DNA from: DATARH01 sp035935235
Lineage (GTDB): Bacteria; Pseudomonadota; Alphaproteobacteria; ATCC43930; CGMCC-115725
Direction of reading: 5' to 3'
Assembly (NCBI GenBank): GCA_035935235.1
Contig: DASYXG010000362.1
Coordinates: 1 to 6,607, forward strand
Length of the DNA: 6,607 bases
Shown here: piece after piece, positions 1-5,455 of the stretch
How positions within the stretch are numbered: position 1 is the first letter of the stretch
Layout of the letters: each line of letters starts with the position of its first letter
The notes under the pieces: model-generated
Databases searched by the model: none
Told to the model about the DNA's origin: nothing
Seen by the model: only the letters and a program-made list of their open reading frames with translations
Made by a program: the position numbers and the translations under genes

Positions 1-599
1 CCGGGTTGGAGCAGGCCGGTCTGCGCCAGCGCCGGCATGGCGATCGTCACGCCGGGGCCGAAGGCCAGGCCGCTCAACGCGCCATCTGGCGCGCGCTCGA
101 TGGTGGCGCGCAGTTCGACGATGGCGGTGCCGATCTTGAACATGTCGCCGGGTTTGAGGCCCAGCCGACTCGCGGCCGCCGCATCGGCGACCGCGCCGTA
201 GACGCCATCGCGGGGCATCAGCGCCGCGGCGAGGTCCTGCGCCGGGCTCAGCGCCATCTGGCCATAGAGCGGGTAGGCGGCGTCGACCGCCTTCAACTCG
301 ATCAGCGTGTGGTGGGCGCCGTCGAGCGATACCGCCATCGCCCGCAGCAGCGCGATCTCCGAGACGGCCCCGCTCTGGTCGAGAAACCGCCGCTCGGTAT
401 CGCTGGCCTCGCGATGCACCAGCCGCAGCGAGACGTCGCCGCCGAGCAGCACCCGGGCGTCGGCGCGGATCGCCGCGGCGACCGAGGCGCCGAGCGAGCC
501 AATCCCAGCAATCGCGCCGACTCCGAGCACCAGACAGGCGAGGAAGATGCGGAACCCGCGAATGCCGCCGCGCAATTCGCGCAGCGCGAGGCGGATCAC
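1..599 (-). CDS. ybbP: FtsX/MacB-type ABC transporter permease, YbbP-like (N-terminal part, cut by window edge)
   Basis: Reading the complement from 599 to 1 gives 199 residues without a stop. The N-terminus contains ALRELRGG (residues 5-12), then a strong membrane helix at about 15-36. A soluble domain follows with DARVLLGGDVSLRL (47-60) and LKAVDAAYPLYGQ (102-114), matching the periplasmic MacB-PCD-like domain of E. coli YbbP, where a similar VKAVDxxYPxYG stretch occurs. The remaining helices and the C-terminus lie outside the window. Members of this family pair with a LolD/YbbA ATPase; substrates are not established and lipid or lipoprotein handling is only inferred. I chose the GTG at 599 because homologues begin just before ALRELRGG. 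An in-frame ATG at 668 has a GGAAG ribosome-binding-like stretch nine bases upstream, but it adds a 23-residue Gly/Pro/Arg-rich leader encoded by a self-complementary sequence. The partner ATPase gene is on the same strand but about 1.1 kb upstream rather than adjacent. Confidence 0.9.
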   Translation of the reverse strand, partial: MIRLALRELRGGIRGFRIFLACLVLGVGAIAGIGSLGASVAAAIRADARVLLGGDVSLRLVHREASDTERRFLDQSGAVSEIALLRAMAVSLDGAHHTLIELKAVDAAYPLYGQMALSPAQDLAAALMPRDGVYGAVADAAAASRLGLKPGDMFKIGTAIVELRATIERAPDGALSGLAFGPGVTIAMPALAQTGLLQP

Positions 600-778
600 G
601 TAAAAAGCTCTGGGTCGTCCCCGGTAGCCGGGGCCCGAGCCCTCCCCTCGCCGGTCAGCGGGAGCCATCGTGACCGGCTTCCGCCAGGACTGCGGTCCTC
701 ACCAGCGCTCCGGACTTGAGCAGATTCCTCCATCCGATCATGGTGGTCTGCCCGCCGTCCTCAGGAGGTAATCGGCAT
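600..778. other. Divergent intergenic region between the permease and the membrane-protein gene
   Basis: This 179-bp stretch separates the minus-strand permease from the plus-strand gene at 779. It contains small perfect inverted repeats: CCCCGG-TAG-CCGGGG at 619-633, GGGC-CCGA-GCCC at about 631-642, and AGGAC-TGCG-GTCCT at 686-699. I see no promoter close to consensus in either direction. If the permease starts at the ATG at 668, its first 23 codons lie here; the hairpin-forming, compositionally skewed sequence argues against that. Both flanking genes need a promoter from this region unless the permease is still read from the distant ATPase promoter. Confidence 0.5.
763..769 (+). promoter_or_regulatory. 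Strong Shine-Dalgarno for the membrane-protein gene
   Basis: AGGAGGT lies nine bases before the ATG at 779, close to a perfect anti-16S match. It decides the start: an in-frame ATG at 716 would add 21 residues (MSRFLHPIMVVCPPSSGG...) but has no comparable site, and the Shine-Dalgarno would then fall inside the gene. Confidence 0.85.
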
Positions 779-1537
779 ATGAACGGCGTCAGGGGCTTCG
801 TAGCGACCGCATGGGCGGTCTTGCTGGTTATCGCGTTCTCGCTCACCTTCGGCCTACTCGTCCTAGACTTGGTCGACGGCATATCGCTTTACATTGCGAT
901 CGAAACCCTGCCGAAGCCGCCACTTCTGCCGCTGCACCTACGCGACTTCGCCGAGCTTGTTTCGTTTGTCGCCACGACGCTTGGGCCGTTTATCGCCATC
1001 GCAGCCGGCGTCTTCGCCTATCGGCAGTTCGCGGCCGCGCGAAACCAATTCGAATCGGCAGAAAAGACCCGACTGGTGTCCGTATATTTGACGGTTTCGG
1101 AGAAATGGGACTCCGACGGTGTCGCCGTCGCGCGCCGTCAGATACTCGGACTGGAGGATTTTTTTGTCACCCATTCGACCGAGCTGGGCCATTTCGCTAG
1201 AGCGTCTGAATACATCCATGCCGTTCTCCTGGAATTCGGTGAAAACAGCCGTCTGTACAAAAACTACATCCTCCTGATGTCGTATCTTGAGGATATCAGG
1301 TTGCTGTGTCGCAACGACTATCTGAGCATCGTCGACGTGAACAACATCATCGGCGAAGGCGTCACATCGATCGTCGGGCTTCTGCTGACCCATATTGAAC
1401 ACGAACGAGCCGAGATGGCACGGCGCGACGGCCCACGTCTCGCAGCAGGCTACTACGCGAACGCTTTGTATCTTTACGACATGTTGCGACCGATGACCCC
1501 AGTGGGGATAGCGGGTTACGGCGTGCCCGCGGCGTGA
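779..1537 (+). CDS. Unrecognised two-helix membrane protein, 252 residues
   Basis: I do not recognise this protein with certainty. It has two hydrophobic segments (about residues 8-31 and 58-80). A charged, helical-looking region follows: YRQFAAARNQFESAEKTRLVS (81-101), VYLTVSEKWDSD (102-113), then a mostly helical C-terminal half ending near 252 with no obvious catalytic motif. The layout of a short N-terminus, two helices, an AARNQFE-type linker and a helical cytosolic domain resembles DUF4760-like proteins, but this is an impression from memory and not a search result. By the positive-inside rule, the YRQFAAAR segment after helix 2 suggests a cytoplasmic C-terminal domain. Its codons are visibly less GC-rich than the flanking genes (for example ATATTTGACGGTTTCGG and GATTTTTTTGTC). 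It lies opposite in orientation between the two halves of an ABC transporter operon, suggesting later insertion. The coding call is supported by the strong Shine-Dalgarno at 763-769. Confidence 0.8.
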   Translation: MNGVRGFVATAWAVLLVIAFSLTFGLLVLDLVDGISLYIAIETLPKPPLLPLHLRDFAELVSFVATTLGPFIAIAAGVFAYRQFAAARNQFESAEKTRLVSVYLTVSEKWDSDGVAVARRQILGLEDFFVTHSTELGHFARASEYIHAVLLEFGENSRLYKNYILLMSYLEDIRLLCRNDYLSIVDVNNIIGEGVTSIVGLLLTHIEHERAEMARRDGPRLAAGYYANALYLYDMLRPMTPVGIAGYGVPAA

Positions 1538-1685
1538 GCCTCTATCGGGGCGGGATTCGCGATTTGTCCATGTTGCCGATCCTCTCCACGGCGCAGCTAG
1601 CGCGCCGATCGTATTGATCAGGGCTTTAAATAGGCGGTGGGCCCGTGTCATGCAAGCCAAAGCGCCCTGGTGCTGGACTTCTGGA
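1538..1685. terminator. Convergent intergenic region with a possible bidirectional hairpin
   Basis: Two converging genes end here (stops at 1537 on plus and 1686 on minus). A perfect 6-bp stem CGGCGC (1589-1594) / GCGCCG (1602-1607) with a 7-base loop could form in either transcript. No T-run follows on either strand, so intrinsic termination is uncertain. I see no gene in this 148-bp stretch. The minus-strand reading frame that crosses it runs antisense through the membrane-protein gene and looks spurious. Confidence 0.3.
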
Positions 1686-2408
1686 TCACAGCACCTGCCG
1701 CAACGGCGCGGCGCGGCGGTCGTCGACGATGCGCCCGTCCTCCATGCGCAGCTGGCGCCCGCAGCGCGCGGCGAGGCTGGCGTCATGGGTGATGAGCAGC
1801 AGGCTCGTGCCCTGGCGGGCGTGCTCGGCGAACAGGCAGTCGATGACCAGGTCGCCGGTGGCGCCGTCGAGATTGCCGGTCGGCTCGTCGGCGAGAAGCA
1901 ATTGCGGCCCGGCGACAAAGGCGCGAGCGATCGCGACGCGCTGCTGCTCGCCGCCGGAAAGCTGCGCCGGGTAATGGACGAGGCGATGCTCGAGCCCGAC
2001 CCGGCCGAGCGCCGCCTCGGCCGCGGCGAACGCGCCGCGGTCGCCGGCCAATTCGAGCGGAATGGCGACGTTTTCGAGCGCGGTCATCGTCGGGATCAAA
2101 TGGAACGACTGGAAGACGATGCCGACATGGCGGCGGCGCAGCCGCGCCAGCCCGTCCTCGTCGAGGCCGCCAAGATCCTCGCCCGCCACCGCGACCCGCC
2201 CCGAACTCGGCCGCTCCAGCCCGGCGGCGATCATCATCAGGGTCGATTTGCCCGACCCCGACGGACCTAACAGCGCGACCGTCTCGCCGGCTTCGATCGT
2301 CAGCGACACGCCGCGCAATATGTTGACGGGCCCCGCCGCGCTCCCCAGTGTTAGGTAAACATCATCGACGACCACGAGCGGGCTCTTGGCATGAGGCGAG
2401 GCGGTCAT
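1686..2408 (-). CDS. ybbA: ABC transporter ATP-binding protein, YbbA/LolD family
   Basis: This is a complete 240-residue ATPase subunit that powers a MacB/FtsX-type permease at the inner membrane. All nucleotide-binding motifs are present: Walker A GPSGSGKST (48-56), Q-loop Gln100 in VFQSFHLIPTMTALENV, signature LSGGEQQR (150-157), Walker B LLLADE (170-175) followed by PTGNLD, and the H-loop His208 in LLITHD. FHLIPTMTALENV and DEPTGNLD are characteristic of the LolD/MacB/YbbA subgroup, and the length matches it. The start at 2408 (MTASPHAKS) is the first ATG before the conserved domain; the reading frame stays open far upstream, but only antisense to tesA. The ribosome-binding site is weak. 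Divergence from tesA supports YbbA rather than LolD. Its expected permease partner lies downstream on the same strand at 1-599 and is not adjacent. Confidence 0.95.
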   Translation of the reverse strand: MTASPHAKSPLVVVDDVYLTLGSAAGPVNILRGVSLTIEAGETVALLGPSGSGKSTLMMIAAGLERPSSGRVAVAGEDLGGLDEDGLARLRRRHVGIVFQSFHLIPTMTALENVAIPLELAGDRGAFAAAEAALGRVGLEHRLVHYPAQLSGGEQQRVAIARAFVAGPQLLLADEPTGNLDGATGDLVIDCLFAEHARQGTSLLLITHDASLAARCGRQLRMEDGRIVDDRRAAPLRQVL

Positions 2409-3140
2409 GTCTGGTCCAACCCGGGGAGCGCGCAAAAGCTCCGTCGATATGGGGTCGTTTTCGCGCAAGCCAAGCGCGCGCGAAAACGGTTCGAGCCCGC
2501 TGGCCCCGGGCTTTCGAAAAAGCTTATCGTCACCTTGGTTTTTGCTATGGCGCTGATCTTCGATCCCCTCATCGGCTTTGCCCGTCCGCCCGAAGTGCTC
2601 GCCTTTGGCGACAGCCTGACCGCCGGGCTCGGCCTTCCCGACAGGCAAGCCTTCCCGGCCCAGCTCGAAGCGCGGCTGCGCCAGGAAGGCATCGAGGTTC
2701 ACATCGTCAATGCCGGGATTTCGGGCGACACCACGACCGACGGCCTTGCCCGGCTCGACTGGTCGCTCGCCAGCAAGCCCGATTTCGTCATCCTGGCGCT
2801 CGGCGCCAACGACGCGCTCCGCGGCATCGACCCCAAGATCGTGCGCGAAAATCTCGACAAGATGATCGCCAAGATCCAGGCGTCGGGCGCCAAGCTCCTG
2901 CTGCTGGGGATGGTGGCGCCGGCGAATTGGGGCGTCGAATACCAGCAGGCGTTCGACTCCATCTACCCCGATCTGGCAAAGGCGCACGGCGTGCCGCTTT
3001 ATCCCTTCTTCCTCGATGGTGTGGCGATGGACCCCAATCTGAACCAGCCCGACGGCATTCACCCCAACGAACAGGGCGTCGCCGTCCTGGTCGACCATAT
3101 CGCGCCAATGGTCGCCAAGATGGTCGAGGGCCACTCGTGA
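2391..3140 (+). CDS. tesA: TesA-type arylesterase / multifunctional thioesterase, SGNH hydrolase
   Basis: This is a secreted or periplasmic esterase of the SGNH/GDSL superfamily that hydrolyses aryl esters and acyl thioesters. Numbered from the ATG at 2391, the four SGNH blocks are present: nucleophile Ser75 in FGDSLTAGLG, oxyanion Gly112 in NAGISGDTT, Asn140 in LALGANDALRG, and Asp221/His224 in DGIHPNEQG. VAPANWGVEYQQAFDSIYP is typical of TesA. A signal-peptide-like stretch, SKKLIVTLVFAMALIFDPLIGFA (about 42-64), precedes RPPEVLAFGDS. The start is uncertain. The ATG at 2391 adds about 40 non-conserved basic residues and overlaps the divergent ATPase start. The TTG at 2535 or ATG at 2547 have no good ribosome-binding site and would lose the Lys-Lys of the signal peptide. 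The gene ends in a GTGA overlap with the FIST gene, implying translational coupling. The product is secure; the N-terminus is not. Confidence 0.9.
   Translation: MRRGGHVWSNPGSAQKLRRYGVVFAQAKRARKRFEPAGPGLSKKLIVTLVFAMALIFDPLIGFARPPEVLAFGDSLTAGLGLPDRQAFPAQLEARLRQEGIEVHIVNAGISGDTTTDGLARLDWSLASKPDFVILALGANDALRGIDPKIVRENLDKMIAKIQASGAKLLLLGMVAPANWGVEYQQAFDSIYPDLAKAHGVPLYPFFLDGVAMDPNLNQPDGIHPNEQGVAVLVDHIAPMVAKMVEGHS
2409..2546. promoter_or_regulatory. Structured divergent region between the ABC ATPase and tesA
   Basis: Divergent genes must draw their promoters from here, yet I see no clear -10/-35 pair. The stretch carries three consecutive inverted repeats. The first is GGAGC (2425-2429) / GCTCC (2438-2442). 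The second is an 11-bp perfect repeat at 2456-2466 / 2478-2488. The third is TTCGAGCCCG (2490-2499) against 2507-2518, with a two-base bulge. If tesA really starts at 2391, this region is its leader-coding part; the odd composition of that leader makes a non-coding regulatory or repeat role more likely. Confidence 0.45.
2456..2488. repeat. 11-bp perfect inverted repeat, 11-base spacer
   Basis: CGTTTTCGCGC (2456-2466) is the exact reverse complement of GCGCGAAAACG (2478-2488). It sits between the divergent ATPase and tesA genes. It could be an operator, an RNA hairpin in a leader, or half of a dispersed palindromic element together with the neighbouring imperfect hairpin at 2490-2518. The sequence alone does not separate these options. 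Confidence 0.7.
3126..3130 (+). promoter_or_regulatory. Ribosome-binding site for the GTG-started FIST gene
   Basis: GAGGG, inside the last codons of tesA, stands six bases before the GTG at 3137. Together with the GTGA overlap with the tesA stop, it fixes the FIST gene start, even though the frame stays open for another 789 bases upstream. Confidence 0.75.
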
Positions 3141-4270
3141 CTGCCGGCTTCGCCTCGGCCTTCGCCGCCGGCGACCCGGCGAGCCTCGGCGCGCGGCTGC
3201 TGGCTCAGCTACCGAAAGGGGGCGAGGCCACGCTTGGCATCCTCTATGTCAGCGAGCCGGCGGCGCAAGGGCTGCCCGGCCTGGTCGACGAGCTCGCCGC
3301 CGGCACCGGGATCGGCAACTGGGTCGGTGGCGTGGGTTTGGGGGTTTGCGGAGCCGGCGAGGAGGTCTACGAGCGCCCGGCCGCCGCTGTGTTGACCGCC
3401 GCGGTGCCGGCGGAATCCTTCCGCATCTTCGCCTCGACCGGCGACCCGGCGGCCGACCTGCCGCGCCATCACGGCAGATGGATCGAGGCGACCCAGCCGC
3501 TTCTGGCGCTGGTCCATGCCGACCCGCGCTGCCCCGATCTGTTGCGCGCGGCGGTCGATGCCGGCAGCGCCAGCGGGGCCTTTCTCGTCGGCGGGCTGGT
3601 GTCGCACCGCACCGCCGCGACCCTGGTGGCGAAGAGCGCCGGCAGCAACGAGAGCGGGGTCGGCGCCGGCGGCATGGCCGGGCTGATGCTGGCGCCCGAT
3701 GTCGGCGTCGCCACCGCCCTCACCCAGGGCTGCATGCCGATCGGCCCGGTGCGGCGCATCGACGAGGCGCGCGACAACGTGGTGATGGCGATCGACGGAC
3801 GCCCGGCGCTTGATGTGTTTCGCGAGGATATCGGCCCGGAGCTGGCACGGGACATGCGCCGCATCGGCGGCATTATCTTCGCCGGGCTGCCGGTCGCCGG
3901 GTCGGATACCGGCGATTATCTGGTGCGCAACCTGATGGCGATCGACCCCGGCCAGGGCTGGATCGTGCTCGGCGCCGAGGTCTCGCCGGGCGACCCGATC
4001 GTGTTTTGCCGGCGCGATCCGGAAAGCGCGAAGCAGGATTTGGCGCGGATGGTCAAGCAGCTCGCCAGCCGGCTCAACGGCCCGCCCAAGGCCGGGGTGT
4101 ATGTCAGCTGCGTCGCGCGCGGCGTTTCGCTGTTCGGCGAGGAAGGGGTCGAGGCTGCGGTGATCCGTGAGACCCTGGGCGAGTTTCCGCTGGTCGGCTT
4201 TTTCGCCAACGGCGAAATCTCGCGCGACCGGCTCTACGGCCACACCGGGATTCTGACGCTGTTCACCTAG
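3137..4270 (+). CDS. FIST N- and C-domain protein (putative small-ligand sensor)
   Basis: The product is a 377-residue soluble protein with both FIST domains. The N domain spans roughly 30-215 and includes ATLGILYVSE (31-40), the Gly-rich GNWVGGVGLGVCG (60-72), GAFLVGGLVSH (147-157) and the VATALTQGCMPIGP stretch (191-204). The C domain spans roughly 225-377 and contains the conserved VSCVARG (323-329), LVGFFANGEI (352-361) and the terminal GHTGILTLF (368-376). FIST domains are known as predicted sensory domains for small ligands, possibly amino acids, and are often fused to signalling domains. Here the protein is stand-alone with no output domain, so its role is unknown. The length suits a stand-alone family member. 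The start is GTG at 3137, four bases overlapping the tesA stop, with GAGGG upstream. It is probably co-translated with tesA, although TesA is exported and this protein has no signal peptide. Confidence 0.92.
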   Translation: MTAGFASAFAAGDPASLGARLLAQLPKGGEATLGILYVSEPAAQGLPGLVDELAAGTGIGNWVGGVGLGVCGAGEEVYERPAAAVLTAAVPAESFRIFASTGDPAADLPRHHGRWIEATQPLLALVHADPRCPDLLRAAVDAGSASGAFLVGGLVSHRTAATLVAKSAGSNESGVGAGGMAGLMLAPDVGVATALTQGCMPIGPVRRIDEARDNVVMAIDGRPALDVFREDIGPELARDMRRIGGIIFAGLPVAGSDTGDYLVRNLMAIDPGQGWIVLGAEVSPGDPIVFCRRDPESAKQDLARMVKQLASRLNGPPKAGVYVSCVARGVSLFGEEGVEAAVIRETLGEFPLVGFFANGEISRDRLYGHTGILTLFT

Positions 4271-4277
4271 TTCCGTT

Positions 4278-4364
4278 GTCATTGCGAGAAGCGGAGCGAC
4301 GAAGCAATCTCCTTCGGCAAGAAGCCAAGACGGCACGAGATTGCTTCGCTGCGCTCGCAATGAC
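4278..4364. repeat. 87-bp dispersed palindromic repeat (GTCATTGCGAG...CTCGCAATGAC)
   Basis: The outer arms GTCATTGCGAG (4278-4288) and CTCGCAATGAC (4354-4364) are exact reverse complements. So are the inner arms GAAGCAATCTC (4301-4311) and GAGATTGCTTC (4337-4347). The arms are separated by partly complementary GCGGAGCGAC-like segments and a central 25-base loop. This is a widely recurring intergenic palindrome in proteobacterial genomes. Its complement creates the familiar spurious peptide pattern LRAQRSNL...DCFVAPLLAMT in false ORFs, and it does so here. The repeat fills almost all of the 106-bp gap between the FIST gene and thpR, so it would form a large hairpin in any read-through transcript. 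Its end lies only 12 bases before the thpR ATG. Confidence 0.85.
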
Positions 4365-4376
4365 GGCTGACTGACG

Positions 4377-4913
4377 ATGCTGCGCCTATTTGTCGGGATC
4401 GAGTTTCCGCCCGAATTGAAGCTGCGGCTGTCGCTGTTGCAGAGCGGCATCGCCGGGGCTCGCTGGGTCGACCCCGGCAATTTCCACCTGACCCTGCGGT
4501 TTATCGGCGAGGTCGACGAGGGCATTGCCGCCGATATCGACGAGGCGCTGGCGCGGCTGCAGGCCAAACGCCTCACGGTGCGGCTGGCCGGGGTCGGGGT
4601 GTTCGGCGGCGACAAGCTGCGCACCCTCTGGGTCGGGGTCGAGCGCGAGCCGGCCCTCGCGACGCTGCAAAGCAAGATCGAGCAGTCGCTGATCCGCGCT
4701 GGCTTGCCGCCCGAACCGCGCAAATTCGCGCCGCATGTGACGCTGGCCCGGCTGCGCGGCCCCAGACGCGGCGAGCTGCACGAATTCCTCGCCGCACATG
4801 CGCAATTTCGCGCCGAGCCGCTCAGGGTCGAGGCGTTCAGCCTGATCGCCAGCTATCCGACCAAGGCCGGCTCGGTCTATGAAGACCAGGCCGATTACCC
4901 GCTCCACTTGTGA
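4377..4913 (+). CDS. thpR: RNA 2',3'-cyclic phosphodiesterase (2H phosphoesterase, formerly 2'-5' RNA ligase)
   Basis: This is a complete 178-residue member of the two-histidine (2H) phosphoesterase superfamily. It hydrolyses RNA 2',3'-cyclic phosphates to 2'-phosphomonoesters in the cytoplasm; ligase activity on tRNA halves is known in vitro. The N-terminus MLRLFVGIEFP is typical. The two catalytic HxTx motifs are HLTL (37-40), in NFHLTLRFIGE, and HVTL (120-123), in FAPHVTLARL, with the usual spacing. The C-terminal FSLIASYPTKAGSVYE (154-169) matches the family's closing segment. The ATG at 4377 has no good Shine-Dalgarno; its 5' leader is the end of the palindromic repeat. The stop codon overlaps the ribosome-binding site of the next gene, so it is probably co-transcribed with the EVE gene. 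Confidence 0.95.
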   Translation: MLRLFVGIEFPPELKLRLSLLQSGIAGARWVDPGNFHLTLRFIGEVDEGIAADIDEALARLQAKRLTVRLAGVGVFGGDKLRTLWVGVEREPALATLQSKIEQSLIRAGLPPEPRKFAPHVTLARLRGPRRGELHEFLAAHAQFRAEPLRVEAFSLIASYPTKAGSVYEDQADYPLHL

Positions 4914-4924
4914 GGGCAAGAACA

Positions 4925-5338
4925 ATGGCGCATTGGCTGATCAAATCCGAACCGGTCAAGTATCCCTGGGAGCAGATGGTCAAGGACAAGCGCACCCATT
5001 GGGATGGCGTGCACAACTTCCAGGCCGCGCTCAACATGAAGGCGATGAAGGAAGGCGATCGCGCGTTTTTCTACCACTCGAATGAGGGCAAGGAGATCGT
5101 CGGCGTGGTCGAGATCGTCCGCGCCTTCTACCCCAACCCGGATGAGCCAAGCCCGCATTTCGGTCTGGTCGATGTCGCGCCGGTGATGCCGGTGAAGAAG
5201 CCGGTGACCCTGACCGAGATGAAGGCGACCCCCGAGCTCAAGGACATGGCGCTCATTCGCCAATCGCGCCTGTCGGTCTGCCCGGTGAGGGACGCGGAAT
5301 GGGCGGTGATCTGCAAGATGGCCGGGATCAGCGCCTAG
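4925..5338 (+). CDS. EVE domain-containing protein (thymocyte nuclear protein 1-like)
   Basis: The product is a stand-alone 137-residue EVE domain of the PUA-like fold; the domain is essentially the whole protein. Visible signatures are HWLIKSEP (3-10), THWDGVHNFQA (24-34), GDRAFFYHSNEGKEIVG (44-60), RAFYPNP (66-72), and the terminal LIRQSRLSVCPV (110-121). EVE domains are known or proposed to bind modified bases in DNA, such as 5-methylcytosine, or modified RNA through a pocket in the PUA-like barrel. The ligand of bacterial stand-alone members is not settled. The ATG at 4925 is chosen because GAGGG (4912-4916), overlapping the thpR stop, is eight bases upstream; an in-frame ATG at 4910 would sit before that site. 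Pairing with thpR hints at RNA metabolism, but that is inference from context. Confidence 0.93.
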   Translation: MAHWLIKSEPVKYPWEQMVKDKRTHWDGVHNFQAALNMKAMKEGDRAFFYHSNEGKEIVGVVEIVRAFYPNPDEPSPHFGLVDVAPVMPVKKPVTLTEMKATPELKDMALIRQSRLSVCPVRDAEWAVICKMAGISA

Positions 5339-5348
5339 CATTTCTGAT

Positions 5349-5426
5349 CCACCCCGGCGCAGGCCGGAGCCCATTCTTCAACCGCACGAGCAGCGGATAA
5401 ATGGGTCCCGGCATTCGCCGGGATGG
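5349..5426. repeat. 78-bp imperfect palindromic repeat downstream of the EVE gene
   Basis: A 27-base left arm (5349-5375, beginning CCACCCCGGC and ending GCCCATT) matches the reverse complement of a 27-base right arm (5400-5426, beginning AATGGGTCCC and ending GGGATGG) at 22 positions. Each arm also folds on itself: CCGGC (5354-5358) / GCCGG (5363-5367), and the perfect TCCCGGC (5406-5412) / GCCGGGA (5417-5423) with loop ATTC. This double-hairpin form is typical of dispersed REP/BIME-like elements. It begins 10 bases after the EVE stop codon and may also stop or protect the transcript. Confidence 0.75.
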
Positions 5427-5455
5427 TGCAAGAGGTACTACCACGATGGGCCCCT

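Noticed and set aside
6..719. Plus-strand open frame of 237 residues over the permease
   Set aside because: It is Arg/Gly/Ala-rich with no recognisable motif and runs antisense to the clearly conserved YbbP-like frame. Long antisense frames are expected in GC-rich DNA.
1538..1685. Possible tRNA or small RNA in the convergent gap
   Set aside because: I found no cloverleaf or T-loop sequence. Only a 6-bp hairpin without a T-run is visible.
938..1918. Minus-strand open frame of 326 residues
   Set aside because: It runs antisense through the membrane-protein gene and overlaps the ATPase 3' end in a different frame. No motif, no ribosome-binding site.
2409..3134. N-terminal extension of the ABC ATPase antisense to tesA
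   Set aside because: The conserved ATPase domain starts right after the ATG at 2408. The extension is only the complement of the tesA coding frame.
2348..3136. 263-residue N-terminal extension of the FIST protein
   Set aside because: It overlaps tesA in another frame, is Arg/Pro-rich and has no conserved residues. The GTG at 3137 with GAGGG upstream explains the start.
3209..4723. Minus-strand open frame of 504 residues
   Set aside because: It is antisense to FIST and thpR and contains the LRAQRSNL/DCFVAPLLAMT pattern that the palindromic repeat produces in false ORFs.
4386..4925. Minus-strand open frame of 179 residues over thpR
   Set aside because: It is antisense to thpR, whose two HxTx motifs are intact. 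No independent support.
4895..5374. Minus-strand open frame of 159 residues over the EVE gene
   Set aside because: It is antisense to the well-conserved EVE protein and looks like a codon-bias shadow rich in His, Arg and Leu.
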